Notes: generated by a model not told the origin, from the sequence alone. A stretch of DNA of 64,000 nucleotides from Eutreptiella sp. 'Long Island Sound 2002' (GCA_964036045.1 OZ038385.1:58499919-58563918), one strand, 5' to 3'. Shown: positions 48,301 to 59,999, counted from the stretch's first letter. Translations and numbers: made by a program.

Positions 48301-51300
48301 GGGGGCCTGAACGCCAATTGCCATTGGGTCTCGCACCTCCCTCTCTCTCCCGCCTCACTCTGTGACCTCGTCCTACCCACGCTCGCGCGCCTCGGGATGC
48401 GCCGTTTACACCCCCTTGCTGAGGCCCCCACGTGGGTGAGCCCGCAAGGCTTCGCAGGTGCCCTTGACCACATCTTCCTCCGCACCCCTTCGGAAGCTGC
48501 CCACACCACGGAGGTGCGCTCCGATTCCAGCTTCCCGTCTGACCATCTGCCCGTGACTGCCACCCTCCATGACCTCCCGCCAGCGCCCCAACTGGTGTGC
48601 CCGTCGAAAAAGGGCCGCTTCCCCATCCCGCGGGAGCCCCTCGCCAGCCAACTCCGCACCCTTAACGACACCTTTTGAGCCGAGCTCACCCCGCCGCCCC
48701 CGGGCGCGCCAAGCACGCTGCCGCGCTATACCGAGGTGACCTCAGCGCTATACACCGCGGCTACAGCGGCCTTCGGGCCCCCCGTCCCCAGCCAGCCAGT
48801 GCCGTCGACGGTACGCGTCCACGTCACCAACCTGCAACGCTACACCCTCGCCCACCCGGATTGGGCGTCCCAGTCGTCGCACCTTGTGGAGGTCGCCCGC
48901 CTCAAAGAGCAGATCCGGGCGGCCTGGGATATCATCCTCTCGGAGAAGGATGTAGGGCTGGCGCCCCTACCCACCGCCGCCGGCCAACCCACCAAGGTGG
49001 ACTACCGCCGCACTTTGGGGGCGCAATATGTACCCCCGGCGGATCCTGTCTACGTAGTGGGCGTCCCAGTGCCACTCCATCAGCAAGCCGCCGTTGTGTT
49101 GGACCAGCTGCGCCAGAGGCACCTGGCCCCTCTTGAGGCACTCTCGTTCGCGCGCGTCCAGGCCATCATGGGATGGGCCGGCACCTCGCTCGGCCCACCG
49201 CCTTGCGCTACCATCGCCAACCTACGCGCCATCATCCACCGAGCGGCGGCCACCGTACCGTACCACGATTTGCTGGAGTACCGGCTGTTCGGACAGTTGG
49301 AGGACGCCCAGTTTACGGTGATCGTTGACTTGATCAACAGCATTCTCAGTGGGGTGCCCATGCCCCAAGCGCACTCTGCGGATTTCATCAACCTTCCAAA
49401 AAAGACGCCACACGGCCCCATCGCAAACGGCAGGCCGCTCACCAATCTGGCCACGGTATGGAAGCTCACGGCCGCCCTCATCAAAGACCACTACCAGCCC
49501 CGCCTGGTTCAGGGCGGCATCCTGCCGCCCTACCAGTTCGGGATGTCCCCGCACTGCTCCTCCGTGGAGCTCCTCCGCGTCCTCCACGATGTGTGGTGGG
49601 ACCGCTGGAGGCAACGCATCGAGGCGTGGGTCCTGTCGGACGATGTCCGCCATGCGTACGGCTCCATCAACCACACCACCGAGTACGCCGTCCTGACCGC
49701 GGCAGGGATCTCCCCAGCCGACGCCACGACCCTTCAGCACCATGATCGCGCCCTGGAGGTGCACATGGGAGGGGCTGACGGGCGTTCCCCGTCCTCCACC
49801 CGCCTGGGCGCCGGCACGGGGCAAGGATGCCCCGTGTCCGGCATGAAGTACTGCATATATGGCGAAGTCCGAGGGCACGAAGCCTGCCGTTCCGTCCCCC
49901 TCACCGACACCCCCGTGGGCCCGCTGAACCGGGTTCTCCTGATGGATGATACCCAGTGGCTACCCGGTGACCGCGGCCACCTGCCCGCCCTCGCCAGCGG
50001 CATTGAACGGGCAGGTCGCCTCACCAACCTCCACTCTGATCCGACCAAAACAGTCCTGATTGGCACGGACATGCGCGATGGCTGGGTCCATTTCCTCAGA
50101 GACACAGTGTACCTCAACGGCCACCCGGTGCGGTGTGCCACAAGCCAGGACTACGTCCGCGTCCTTGGCCGCCACGCCCTCCCCCACCTTTTCCACCCCG
50201 TTGACTCCCGGCGCCTGTTCTCCGGCACCCGCGCCGCATGCCGGGCGCTCCGCGCCCCGAGGCTACCCGCCCACTACCCCCTCGCCATGTTCGTCGCCAA
50301 GTGCCATGGGACGGTCAACTGGTTTACCAGTGTCCGCCCCCCCTCCTACGGAGCCATGCGCGTGCTGGACGCTATGGCCGCCTCGGCCATGCGCGCCACC
50401 GCTGGGTGGGCCCTCTCCGCCTCTGCCCACTTCCTCCGTGAGATCCCCGAAGGAGGGATCGGCGTCCCCCCGGCCCCGGTCATCGGGTTCGCTAACTTCC
50501 TCAGCGTCTACATCCGGCACCTGAACCATCCCAACCCCCTGGTCCGCCGGTCCACTCGCCATGGGCTCCTGACTGCCCTCTGGCGGTTCCACCCCTCCCA
50601 GCCCTGCCTCACCTCAGAGCTCGGGCTCCGGTGTGCTGCTCACCCCACGGACCAGGACTTGTTCGTCGCCCTATGCCACCAATGCGACATCTCCATCCAC
50701 TTGCCCCCCGACGGCCATCTGCCAGACCATACTCCCCATGTGATGGCCCTGTCGTCCCCTGGACTCGAGGTCCAGGACACCCATGCGTGGATGCTTGCAG
50801 GCCATCGCAGTGCGGAAGACGCGCAACAAAAGGGATGGCCCCAGGTATCCCCTCGCCCCACTCCACCGGTCGGCACGGCTCCCCCGGTTGGATGTTGCCA
50901 CGCGGTGACTGCGGCCATCCCCACGTTCTCCTGGCTCCCCGAGAACTATGGGATCCTCCACGACGCGTCGTGGTGCCCGAGGACCCGGCGCTGCGGCAGG
51001 GCTGTGGCGGTGTTCTGCCCCGTCACCCTCCGGTACCAGGTGTACCCCGTCCCCATCCCCTTGCGGCTGGACAATGCCTACACGGCGGAGCTGTACACGG
51101 CGTGGGTGGCCCTCACCACCAGGGGACCCTCGACCGACCCTGCCTTCGGCTTCCGGTCCGGTGCATGGCACTTTGCGGATTGCAAAGGATACATCACCGC
51201 CCAGGAGGGACGCCGAGAACCAGAGGACTCGCTGCAGGGGGACCTCATACGAGCGTGCCGCAATATGGCCCGCGGTCACACTCCCCCCCGCCATCTCTAT

Positions 51301-53929
51301 TCGCATATCACCGGCACCTGGCTCGATGCCCTGCTGGACCAAGTGGATGAGGCGGCAGGACGCGCCGCGGACACCTGCCCCGACACCGTGGGGTGGCTCA
51401 GCCCCCTGCAGGAACCCCGCATCTGTTTCTCCCACGCGGGCCTCCAGGTCCACGACGCCCTACCCCACGCACGCCGCGCCCTGCTCGCCTCCCACCACGC
51501 CTACTCTACGGCTCCCCTACCTCAGCGCCACCCCGCCCTCAGCGAGTACGCCACCGCCGTCAGCCATGGCCTCCTCACGTGGGGAGACCACCTCACGGTC
51601 ACCGGCATCCGCCTCTCCCTGTTCCCCCCCAAGGGACACGCCCTGTCCCCTTTGCCTCCTACCCGCCCCCGGGGACCACATCCTCTCCTGCCCGCTAGAC
51701 CCGCTCCTCCGCGCCCACTACCATCGGTGGCTTGCAGCCCGGCTCTCCCAGAGGTGTCGTGCCTGGCGCCACTGTACGCCCACTGCTTGGGGTACCCTCG
51801 TCCTCTGGGGCGACGAGCCCTTCATGCTGGCGGTGGAAGGCTCCCCAGCCCACCACACCATCACCACCTACACTATCGGCCGTCTCGGGGCCATCTCCCC
51901 ACCGCACAGAGATGCCCTGCAGCACAGGGGTCTGCGTCCTGCGCATCTCCGTCGCCTTCTCTGCGACGTCATCCTCACTACCGTCCTCTTCCACAAGCGG
52001 CACGCGGTGCCCGTCCTCCCCCTCGCCGACCACTTTTCCCCCCGGTCAGGGGTCCCCGTGAACCAGTCCCTCGCCAACAACCCGCCGCCAGAGTGGTATC
52101 ACGTCGCCAACTGGGCCCCAACGCCCGGTTCGGCCAGGTGGCCAGCCTGGGACGTCCTCCTAGGCCTCTGGCTGTCGGGGGACCTCCTCCTGGCCCCTAA
52201 GGTGAAGGCCGCCGTCCCCACCCAGAACAAGCGCAGTCCGTACCGAGTCCTGTATGTGTACATCGAGAAGAACCAGATGCCGCCGGCCGTGCGGCGGGAA
52301 ATAGAGTTGGAGACCTATGACGTGATCGTCTTGGACAGTCTCGGCCGGCACGGGCTTGCCCCCCATCTCCTGGATCGACGCCGCCTCTGGGCCATCCATT
52401 ACGGTGGCAATGGACGGAGCCTGGAGGCCGGCCTCCGTGGAGATGTGATCCCCTCGTGGTGTGCCGCACTACATTCGGCGTTCTCGGCCATCCTTACTGC
52501 GGCTTCCCAAGGACCCCGCACGGTCTTCAAGGACATGCAGGTGGCCCTGGGTCAGCCCGCCCCGTGGCCTTATCCCCGCCCGTGACCCGTCCTCGGTCTC
52601 CCGTGCCCGGACCGTTCCGGTACAGCGCGCAGTCCCGCCGGACCGCGCTCCTTGTCTGGCGACGTCCTAAGCCGGGGGTGATGCCCCGGGACTCGGGTGG
52701 ATCCAGGATAGTTCGGAGCGGTTGGTGGCCGGGACCGGAGAGCAGATCGGACCGTAGCGTTGTTGTACACCGGCGTTGTGACCCAGGCGGCCTGCTGGGA
52801 GGAGCGTTCTTAGGTGTGCGACGAGATTCGTCTTGCTCTAGCGGAGGTAAGACGGAGGACTCCCTCGGCAGTGCCTGCGTGGGGCCCCCGAGGGACGACG
52901 CCACGGCTCACCGTACGTGGGACCACGGCAGGCGCTCCTCCTCCTCCTCCTCCTCCTCCTCCTCCTCCTCATCCTCCTCATCCACCCATCCACCCATCCA
53001 CCCATCCACCCATCCACCCATCCACCCATCCACCCATCCTCCAATCCACTCATACTCCCATCCTCTCATCCGCCCATCGTCCCATCCTCTCATCCTCCCA
53101 TCCTCTCATCCGCCCATCCTCTCATCCGCCCATCCTCCCATCCTCCCATCCTGAAGGAACAAAATTCGTCACGGTCACTATGTTGGGCTGACGATTGGCC
53201 ACTCGCCCACCACCCTCCCAAAGGCGCTCGTAGATTCCCTGAAGGCGTTGAACCCCCTTTGGCACTAGACCCAGTGTTGCTGCGGTCAAATGGCAGTGCC
53301 CGTTGTTTTGCATCGGAATGTTTTTTTCCAGCCCCTCGTCCCGGTACAAATGGTCTTGTCCAAATCAGATGTCCCAAGGCGATGGGACGAGTTCCATTTT
53401 CGGAGGATCCTCCTCACCCACCTCCTTCCTGGCCTCCCTCCTTTCCTCGCTTCTTGCTCCTTCCCCCTTTCCCGCCCCTGCCCCGGCCATTCTCCACCCC
53501 TTCCTCCTTCGCTTCCTCCTTCGCTGACTCTCATTCGGTCAGGACTGCAGCATCGCGGTCGAGGCTCATGACTGTGCCCGCCTCTCCTTGACCGAGAACG
53601 CGTTTCTCAATGTCGAAATGCTGACAACGCACTCGGCGGAGGGCACACAGCGGTACGCGCTGGAGCTGTTCAACCACGTTTGCTACCCCACCTCCATCGA
53701 CAACATCCGTGCGTACCAGCTCCCCATCGAGGCGCTGTACTGCGGGTACATCCTGCACCTCCTGTGGATTGGGCTGTGTGTTGGCGTTTACCTGTACGCC
53801 ACCGCGGACTACAGCGCTGTGCAGATGACGTTCTTGACGCGGGTATTCTGCACGGCTCTCATCGCCGACTTTGTGCTCTTTCAGCCGATCAAAGTGATCT
53901 TTTTCGCCATCACCTGCTGCATGCTGTAG
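30387..53929 (+). CDS. Mucin-like REJ/GPS multi-pass membrane protein (polycystin-1-like), 3 exons
   Basis: Proposed exons 30387-38576, 39933-41327 and 53543-53929 join in phase 0 into about 3323 residues. A signal peptide is clearest from the in-frame ATG at 30420 ([16 protein letters not shown]), a likely alternative start. Residues ~30-1475 are an almost pure Thr/Ser/Pro stalk, open for over 4 kb and presumably O-glycosylated. Residues ~1480-2320 are REJ/PKD-like (WTDPDG, VSDADGG, LDASQSY). A GPS-like motif follows near 2327-2362 (CRFFD ... VTC ... HLTDF), then helices at about 2386-2406, 2468-2492 and 2498-2521, and a Pro-rich linker. A parallel beta-helix-like segment ([11 protein letters not shown] ... 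[12 protein letters not shown], continuing [21 protein letters not shown]) bridges exons 2 and 3. The C-terminus has membrane helices ending [10 protein letters not shown], as in algal REJ proteins. Splice sites 38577 (GAG|GTCTCC) and 39932 are inferred; 41328 (AAG|GTGACC) and 53542 are better supported. Role: probable surface or ciliary receptor. Confidence 0.8.
38626..39038 (+). mobile_element. 413-bp hAT-like MITE in intron 1 of the REJ/GPS gene
   Basis: The left terminus is CCGGCCATTGCCTAGTG. The right terminus, CACTGAGCAATAGCCTG, is its imperfect inverted complement. The flanks are TACCCGCC (38618-38625) and TACCCGTC (39039-39046), an 8-bp target duplication with one mismatch. It begins 49 bp after the proposed end of exon 1, so the last part of the long reading frame (up to 38681) is transposon and intron, not protein. 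Relatives occur at 2855-3025 and possibly 12930-13022. Confidence 0.75.
42626..43506. repeat. CCATCCAC/CCATCCTC minisatellite, left part
   Basis: About 880 bp of alternating CCATCCAC and CCATCCTC units with rare variants, in intron 2 of the REJ/GPS gene. It is open in several frames on both strands, giving His-Pro-Pro-Ile and Gly-Trp-Met artefacts that should not be called genes. The same array resumes at 52976 beyond the LINE insertion. Confidence 0.95.
44285..47282 (+). pseudogene. LINE ORF1 (gag-like), one frameshift
   Basis: The ATG at 44285 (CCTACCATGTCAG context) is preferred, although the frame is open from 43901. The product is proline-rich with a predicted coiled coil near 45640-45830 ([18 protein letters not shown] ... 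QQQIQR), as in many LINE ORF1 proteins. The frame changes at a run of six C near 46438. Downstream the second frame continues as a Lys/Ala-rich then SR/RS-rich basic segment ([14 protein letters not shown]) to the TAG at 47280. No CCHC zinc knuckle is visible. The likely role is RNA binding and particle assembly. The shift could be decay, assembly error or programmed. Confidence 0.7.
47431..52585 (+). pseudogene. LINE ORF2: AP-endonuclease, reverse transcriptase, RNase H (in-frame TGA plus one frameshift)
   Basis: The frame is open from 47089, overlapping ORF1; 47431 is the first ATG after the ORF1 stop. The AP-endonuclease-like part starts near 47905 (MTLNVQ) and runs through LHVQEAG, GGLNAN, LDHIFL and SDHLPV. 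A TGA at 48676-48678 then separates it from the RT part in the same frame. RT motifs: [12 protein letters not shown] (fingers), [12 protein letters not shown] (motif A, ~49637), GTGQGCPVS (motif B), LLMDDTQW (motif C, ~49936). RNase H follows with catalytic-type residues in HDASW (~50960), [15 protein letters not shown] and LLDQVDEA. The frame then shifts near a run of seven C at about 51626. It continues through a zinc-type motif ([17 protein letters not shown]) and a C-terminal region of about 290 residues that I do not recognise, to TGA at 52583. Confidence 0.85.
52936..53153. repeat. (CTC)n tract and right part of the CATCC minisatellite
   Basis: (CTC)n from about 52936, passing through CTCATC into CCATCCAC units and then CCATCCTCTCATCCGC variants. 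It is interpreted as the LINE 3' tail plus the distal piece of the array split by the insertion. Confidence 0.85.
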
Positions 53930-56900
53930 TCCTGCTGCACGCTGCGGCGCTCTTGTTTGCTATGGCTCTCTTGCCTGCGTTGGTGCTGTTGCATGCAGCA
54001 GACTTTGGAACAATGCAGAGCGGGGCCGTAAGGCACCTCTACGAACTGCAGCGACGCAACGTAGCCACAAAACAGACCAACAAATAGGCCAAACTCCCCC
54101 GGAATGCGGACGCAGGGACGGCAGAATGCAGCCCTACAGGATCACGCCCAGTTGCACGCCCCCACCCCCGGCAGGATGCGAGTCCATGCCAAATGCCAAG
54201 GCGAAGGGGTCCCGGACCCAAGTGTGTGCCGTGCATTGCTTCCCAGGTGCGTTCTCCCATGTTCGTGCCCCCGCCCCGCGATTCATTCAAGTGGCCCGCC
54301 AAAACACGGGCCGCGGAGGTCATTTCCGCAGTTGGATATGCTGAGAACGTAGCGGGACCGGTGCCCCCCCCCCCCTTTCCCCATGTGGCAAACTCCTGCC
54401 CGAGGGGGCTCCCTCTGTTGCCAATTGGAAAGCGAGGGCGTGGCCAAATACCTCTGACGATATCGCCATGTCCCTCCGCCGCTCCCTCCACATTCTGTAT
54501 CAGCCAAAGGCCCCACCCTTCCAGCCCCTCAGCCTTGGCTAATATGGGTGAGAGTCCCAGCAGGACGCTGCGCTCCAACATCTTCTTGGCTTCTCAAGAT
54601 CCACAGCAACACCTTTTTCAGTCCTTGATGTTGCATCTTTGGTCCCTCTCATGGGTCTCCCCCCTGTGGCCCTTGCCGTGCGGCACAGGCGCGCAATACT
54701 TATCCGCTGTCATGTTTCATGGTGGTTCATGGCTGATGGGGAGTGCGGAGTTCTACTGTTGCCGACCTGTCCCATGTTTGTCTTTCAATACCAAAGTTTA
54801 TCTCTTGAATCACGTCTTTTGGGCCCCCGTTTCCTCTCCTGCGTGCAGTCTCGCCGTTTTGGCCTTTGGTGCCAAAGCCAATCCCTGGATGAGGGGGGTT
54901 GGCTGGCAGCCTGTACGTCCCCCTCCCAATGGAATTCCTTGTCCTGCTTCAAGTCACGCAGTGCTGATTTCGGGTTTTGGGAATTTTATGGCTTTTGCAT
55001 GGCACCTTTAGCGATTGGAAGGAGAAGGTTTGCTGCCCCCTTTCCCATCCCCTTTCCCATTTCTGATGCGCTTTGTGCACAATCCTCTGCAGCCGTGACG
55101 AGGGTCAGGAATCCATTTCTCTCTAAACTTTGACCATTTGGGCACCATGACCGTTTTACGGGGGGCTCTCGATGTGCATTTGTCAAGCAGGACCGTGATA
55201 CATGTTTCCCCCAATTGTGACCCTTGTTTTGCTGTTCATACCGAAGCCAGACATGACACGTTGCGATACGGAGCCTCATGTCAACATAAATGTGGAGGGC
55301 GTAGCGAGTGTACCCCCCCGAAAGCCCAATGCACCAACACCAATCACCAACTCCATCTTGGAGTGTAAGGGATTTTGTAATTCTTAGCGGCGATGTCCGG
55401 CTCCTCGCAAATGTCAAGGGTGAATGTAAACATCCTGACACATGAACGTGCCGTTTGGCCTCGGGTGATTTTGCGAGGCCACGGCCATATGAACCGGGAC
55501 ACCCAGTCAGAAAGGGGGGCAAGAATATGGAGATGGTATCCTAAAAGGTTGCTAGGAAGAGTGTGCGTTGTGCGGCTGTGCACAAACGCCACCTTGAACC
55601 TGTCTCCAACGCAAGATTCTTCAGATGTGTATTCCTTCCTTTCACAATGCAGCAGAAGCTTGGCCCCTGATTGGGAAAGTTTGGGCATTGTGTTGGGGTG
55701 TCAAGTACTGTTGTGCAAGATGGTCAGTCCTGCACAAACAGGCTCTTGGCCACATTGTGTGAATGCAGGGTGACGCGTGTGTGTATCATTGCCTGTGGAA
55801 TGGCGAGGCATATTGCTGGGGCAGCCCCACAGTAGTTGGGAGAGAAGCCTGCAAGTAGTGTAGAGTGCAGAGTAGAACCATTGTTTCTGTGTGTGTTAGG
55901 GGGGGTTGCTATTCATAGCATGGGCATGGTGGTTAAGCACAGCACAGGATTGTGCAAAACGATGGCATGACTGCTCATGCCCGGACCCTGCGTGCCACAC
56001 TGCGGGATTGGGGCGTGCAAATCATCACTGCACTGTTTCTACTTCACCGTGTCACCACCAGTTATCTGCCGACGGTGGTAGAATGCCGGCAGTGCAGTGA
56101 CAATCGATCAGGGAAACGTTTTCTTCCCGCAAAAGGGGCTTACAGTGTTCCCTTTGAATCAGCACAAGTGAAAGTTGATCCAAAGGAATGGATAAGTCCC
56201 AACCAAATTTCTCATCTTTGGGGCCTGCTCAGGTATTGTGTGGTCGCGCCAGTTGACTTTTTTGAACGGATTAGGTCACTATCCCCCTCCCGCGTTCCCT
56301 TCCCCACGGAAGCGAAATTGCGTTTGACTGTCTGCATGTCACTGTGCGCCTGACCCCATGTCGTCTCTATCCAGTCAGCAATGCGAGTGGGATCCTGCGA
56401 TACGCGATATGTCATGCTATCCCACGATTTATACTTGTTGCATGCCACACGTACGTGTGTTTGTAGGAGTGTCCGGCGGAGAGGGGCTCGTCTCAAATCA
56501 CGACCCTTAGAGGTCCTGCGCGGTGCGCACGGTGTGCGGCGTGCTGGATCTGCACGGAATCAACCATCATTGCAGAGGGGGTTTGACTGCAGGGCCCAAG
56601 GTCCCCATCCAACCCAACAACAAACTGAACAGGTAGTGCAACCGGAAGGAGGTTGCAGACACTGATGTCAGGTTTTGAGGCCCAAGTACACCTCTGCCGG
56701 TTTCTACGTTGTAACGTCTAGTCACAATGTCCGAGCACGATGTACGAGAGGGGGAGCGTTAGCGCGCCGGGCGTGCGCTGGGCATCTTTTTTGACCCGTG
56801 CCCCTCCAGTGGCCTTTTAGGGGGTGCACTAAGGGGGCGCACTTAGCGCAGTGCAGCTATTTGGGCGTCTGGCTGTACTAGAGACCCATGCTTTGAGATA

Positions 56901-57008
56901 CTAGGGGCATCATTGTGACCCCTAGCGTAGGTTTTGACTTCTGATTTTGTCCCCTAAACACGGAGACCCCGTGTTTCTGCATTTTTGCCCCCTGAACCAG
57001 GACCTGGT
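56901..57008. repeat. Three consecutive short palindromes
   Basis: CTAGGGG / CCCCTAG (56901-56907, 56919-56925), AAACACGG / CCGTGTTT (56956-56963, 56969-56976) and ACCAGG / CCTGGT (56996-57001, 57003-57008). All have short loops, within 110 bp. Confidence 0.7.
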
Positions 57009-57353
57009 CCCTGTTAGGACAAGGCTGCGGCAGGGGGAGGGGGGTAGATCCTAAACTGGCGTGTCTGTGCGTCTCATGTCCAATGGTATTGCACTCCAGC
57101 AACGTGCTGAACAGGGAGGATTCACAGGCGACGGGAAAGGACACGGGGTGGGGTAAATTGAGCGGACAGAACGGAGAAAGGCAGAAACACAGAGCTATTT
57201 TGTGTCATGTTGAAGCCTTTCTCGTGCCAGAACTAGGTGATGATCGGCGGCTTCATGACCCATGAACGCGAAATGTTATGAGCGGAATATGGTGAGGCCC
57301 ATGAGTGGAAGGTGCCTTTGTTCAGGAGACATCGGACTGAAGGACAGCCCCTA

Positions 57354-57387
57354 GTTGTGTGTGTGTGCGCGCGCGCGTGTGTGTGTT
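57354..57387. repeat. (GT)n with (GC)n core
   Basis: Alternating purine-pyrimidine run GTGTGTGCGCGCGCGCGTGT; potential Z-DNA. No gene context. Confidence 0.9.
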
Positions 57388-59999
57388 TGGCACACAAGAA
57401 TAGCATTCAACTGCAGCCGCAACAGCGGAAATTTTGACGTGCGCAGTGCACACACAGTACCACAAGGGCTTCCTCCAAGGCCAGGCTGGAGGTAACAAAG
57501 CTGGTTTCCCCAACACAATATTCTTAACATGAGCCTCTGCCTCTTGTTAGTTCTGGTCTGTATGCCACCCCCCCCCCCCCCCCGCCGCTGATTGTGCAAT
57601 TGCAATTGACCCTTCATGTTCCTAAACCGTCTCAAAACCGCACATGACCACATTCTCCGTTCCCCTATTTTCCCTGTCCATATTAAATTTAACGGGCCAT
57701 GCGGCTCAAGCCTCCGCATCCTGTATTTTGCACCGAAGGAAAAGCAGTCTCCCTGTGCTGCAATTTTTGCCCACACATTCCAACGCTGCATCACATGCTA
57801 TGAGCCCTGTGCCGTCGTATCGCGTGTCCCTTCGTCTGTATCAATGCAGGACAATTCGTCGCCAATTCCCCTATGCAAAGGTGGATGAACCAACCTACGC
57901 TTCAGCGTATATATTTTCGAGTTGCAGCCTATGCTTGTACTGCAAGTCGACCACGTCCAATTTGCTCTCAGTCATTATCATCCGGATTCAGAGATGTGTG
58001 ATGCACTCTCATCAGTCCATTTGTGGACAGAATTTTTCAAGAGTATCTGAGGGCATACTGATATAGATATGAAGTATATTGGAATGCCAGAAACACGCGT
58101 TTTCGTCAGAAATAGTAGGAATTGGGCCTCTCTGTAGCACACACAACTGTGTTTTTTTTTTTGCATGGTGGGCAGGCCCCCACCGAGTACACACAACTGT
58201 TGCCAGCACGTCGCCTGCTTGTTTTCGCCCTGCTGAGGGCTTGGATATCAGGTTGCAAGGTGCATGTAAATTGCACTTCATTTCAGGGCACACCTGGGTA
58301 TTGACATTAGATTCGTTCGGTTGGTGCAAAGTGCCATCAGAGCCCCTGTCATGCATAGTGCCACGCATCAAAAAGGACAATTTGCCCCATGAAATCCTCC
58401 CTACATTGGCAGCAAGCAGCTGGGAACGAGAATGAGGGCATGCAGTCAGTTGGTATGGTCAACATTTAAAGTGCCAGCATGTTTGTAAATACGGGCATCC
58501 TGACATGGCTGTCCACCCAAGATGGTGTGCGTAGAAAGTTTACAAGTTTATGCATCATGAACCACTGTGACATGGAGCCCTGCACTGGACTGCTGGTCAG
58601 GATCCTGTTGAATATTTCAAGAGGCAATGCAGACACCAGTGGAGCTAGAGTGGAGACTCAGAAAAGGTGCGGACGAGGCCACAGACCATACTGAATGAAC
58701 ACGGATCTCAAATGGACCCCTATTAATTTTGCGCAGCACTGTGGTGTGCAAAGAGGTCAACATCGCACAGTGCAGCACATGGTGTGCACGGTGCAATGCG
58801 CAGAGTGATGCATGAATGTGTGTTGTTTTTGTCTTCATTTCGGCTTGTACCCCATTTGTGAGATGCTTCGTGGATCAAACAAGGCCAGGAATTCAGCGTT
58901 GGGTTTTCGAAGTCGTAGATGGGATTGATCATCTTGCATGTGTATTGGTGGGTGCAGTTCATGCTATCCCCCCCCCAAAAAAATATTGCAGATGGGTGCA
59001 TATCATTTACACCGGCATCCGAATTTTTTTGCCATACTTAAGGTGGCAAGATTGCTGAGGTGGAGACGGGCACCACAGCTCTCGAGAGCTGATCAAGGTA
59101 TCCTGTACCCCAGGCATTGCCCAAGATCATCCTCCACTGGCCACATGGAGGGTGAGCATTACCCCATTTTCCAGTTGCAGATCTCACAGGATGCTATAGG
59201 GCAGCGCTGATGAGATCTGCTGATTGCATACTAACCCTCCTTGGCAAGATCAGCATTGTTCTCATTCTGTTCATAACCTCTTTCCAGCGGTGGCCCAGCT
59301 TTTTGCAATCCAGCAATATTTCAATTCCTCCAATGGACCATCTCTAATCCAAGCCTTTTTGTTAAATTCAGCACACTTTGCTGTGATTTGTTCTGTGCTC
59401 CATTGAAACCAGCAACTGAGTGGTGCATTGTCAAGTGGAAGCATGCGGTTTAAGGTTCAATGAATCATTGCTGCTTTCAAGTGTCAAAAGGAGGTCTGCT
59501 CTTTGGATTCGTTTCACTGTTGCGGCATACTCTGAGTGGGATTTTGTCAAACCTCTTTTGGGATACATGGTAATGCTGGTACTATGCATCTCTGTTTCGC
59601 ATGACCCCCCCCCCTCCGCCCAGTGCGAGTGCGGCTGCATTTTCCCCGACGTGCCAGATATGTTAGCATTACACGCCTGGCTGCCCTCCTGAATCTAAAT
59701 GATTTGTCTCTAGGTAGGTGGTGCAACACATAAATTAGACACAATGTATTGCACTGCACATGCATATTATCAACACCATCCCCTCAACGGTTGTCCACAT
59801 GTTGTTCCAAATATAGGGGTCAAGAAAAGAAAATCCAGCACATGGGGAGAGCAGAAACAGAGTGTAGTATCGGGCTGGTAATCGCACAGTAGCAAATTAC
59901 CCCCCCCCTTTTGTCTTTTCGACAGGCGGCCACAAGCGCCACCCCACCCCGGGAACACCCCCCACCAAATGACAGAGCGGGGAAATGGCAAGAGACATA

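Larger units (their letters stand above)
43507..52935 (+). mobile_element. Non-LTR retrotransposon (LINE) with ORF1, AP-EN, RT, RNase H and a CTC-repeat tail
   Basis: A unique ~9.4-kb block interrupts the minisatellite. It has a 5' untranslated part (43507-44284), a gag-like ORF1, then an ORF2 with endonuclease, reverse transcriptase, RNase H and a C-terminal zinc motif. The 3' end is a (CTC)n tract (52936-52975) that merges into the resumed minisatellite. There are no long terminal repeats. It lies in the same orientation as the host gene. Two frameshifts in C-runs and one in-frame TGA make this copy probably inactive, unless these are sequencing errors or recoding sites. Clade not determined; I- or L1-like lineages with RNase H are candidates. 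Confidence 0.9.
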
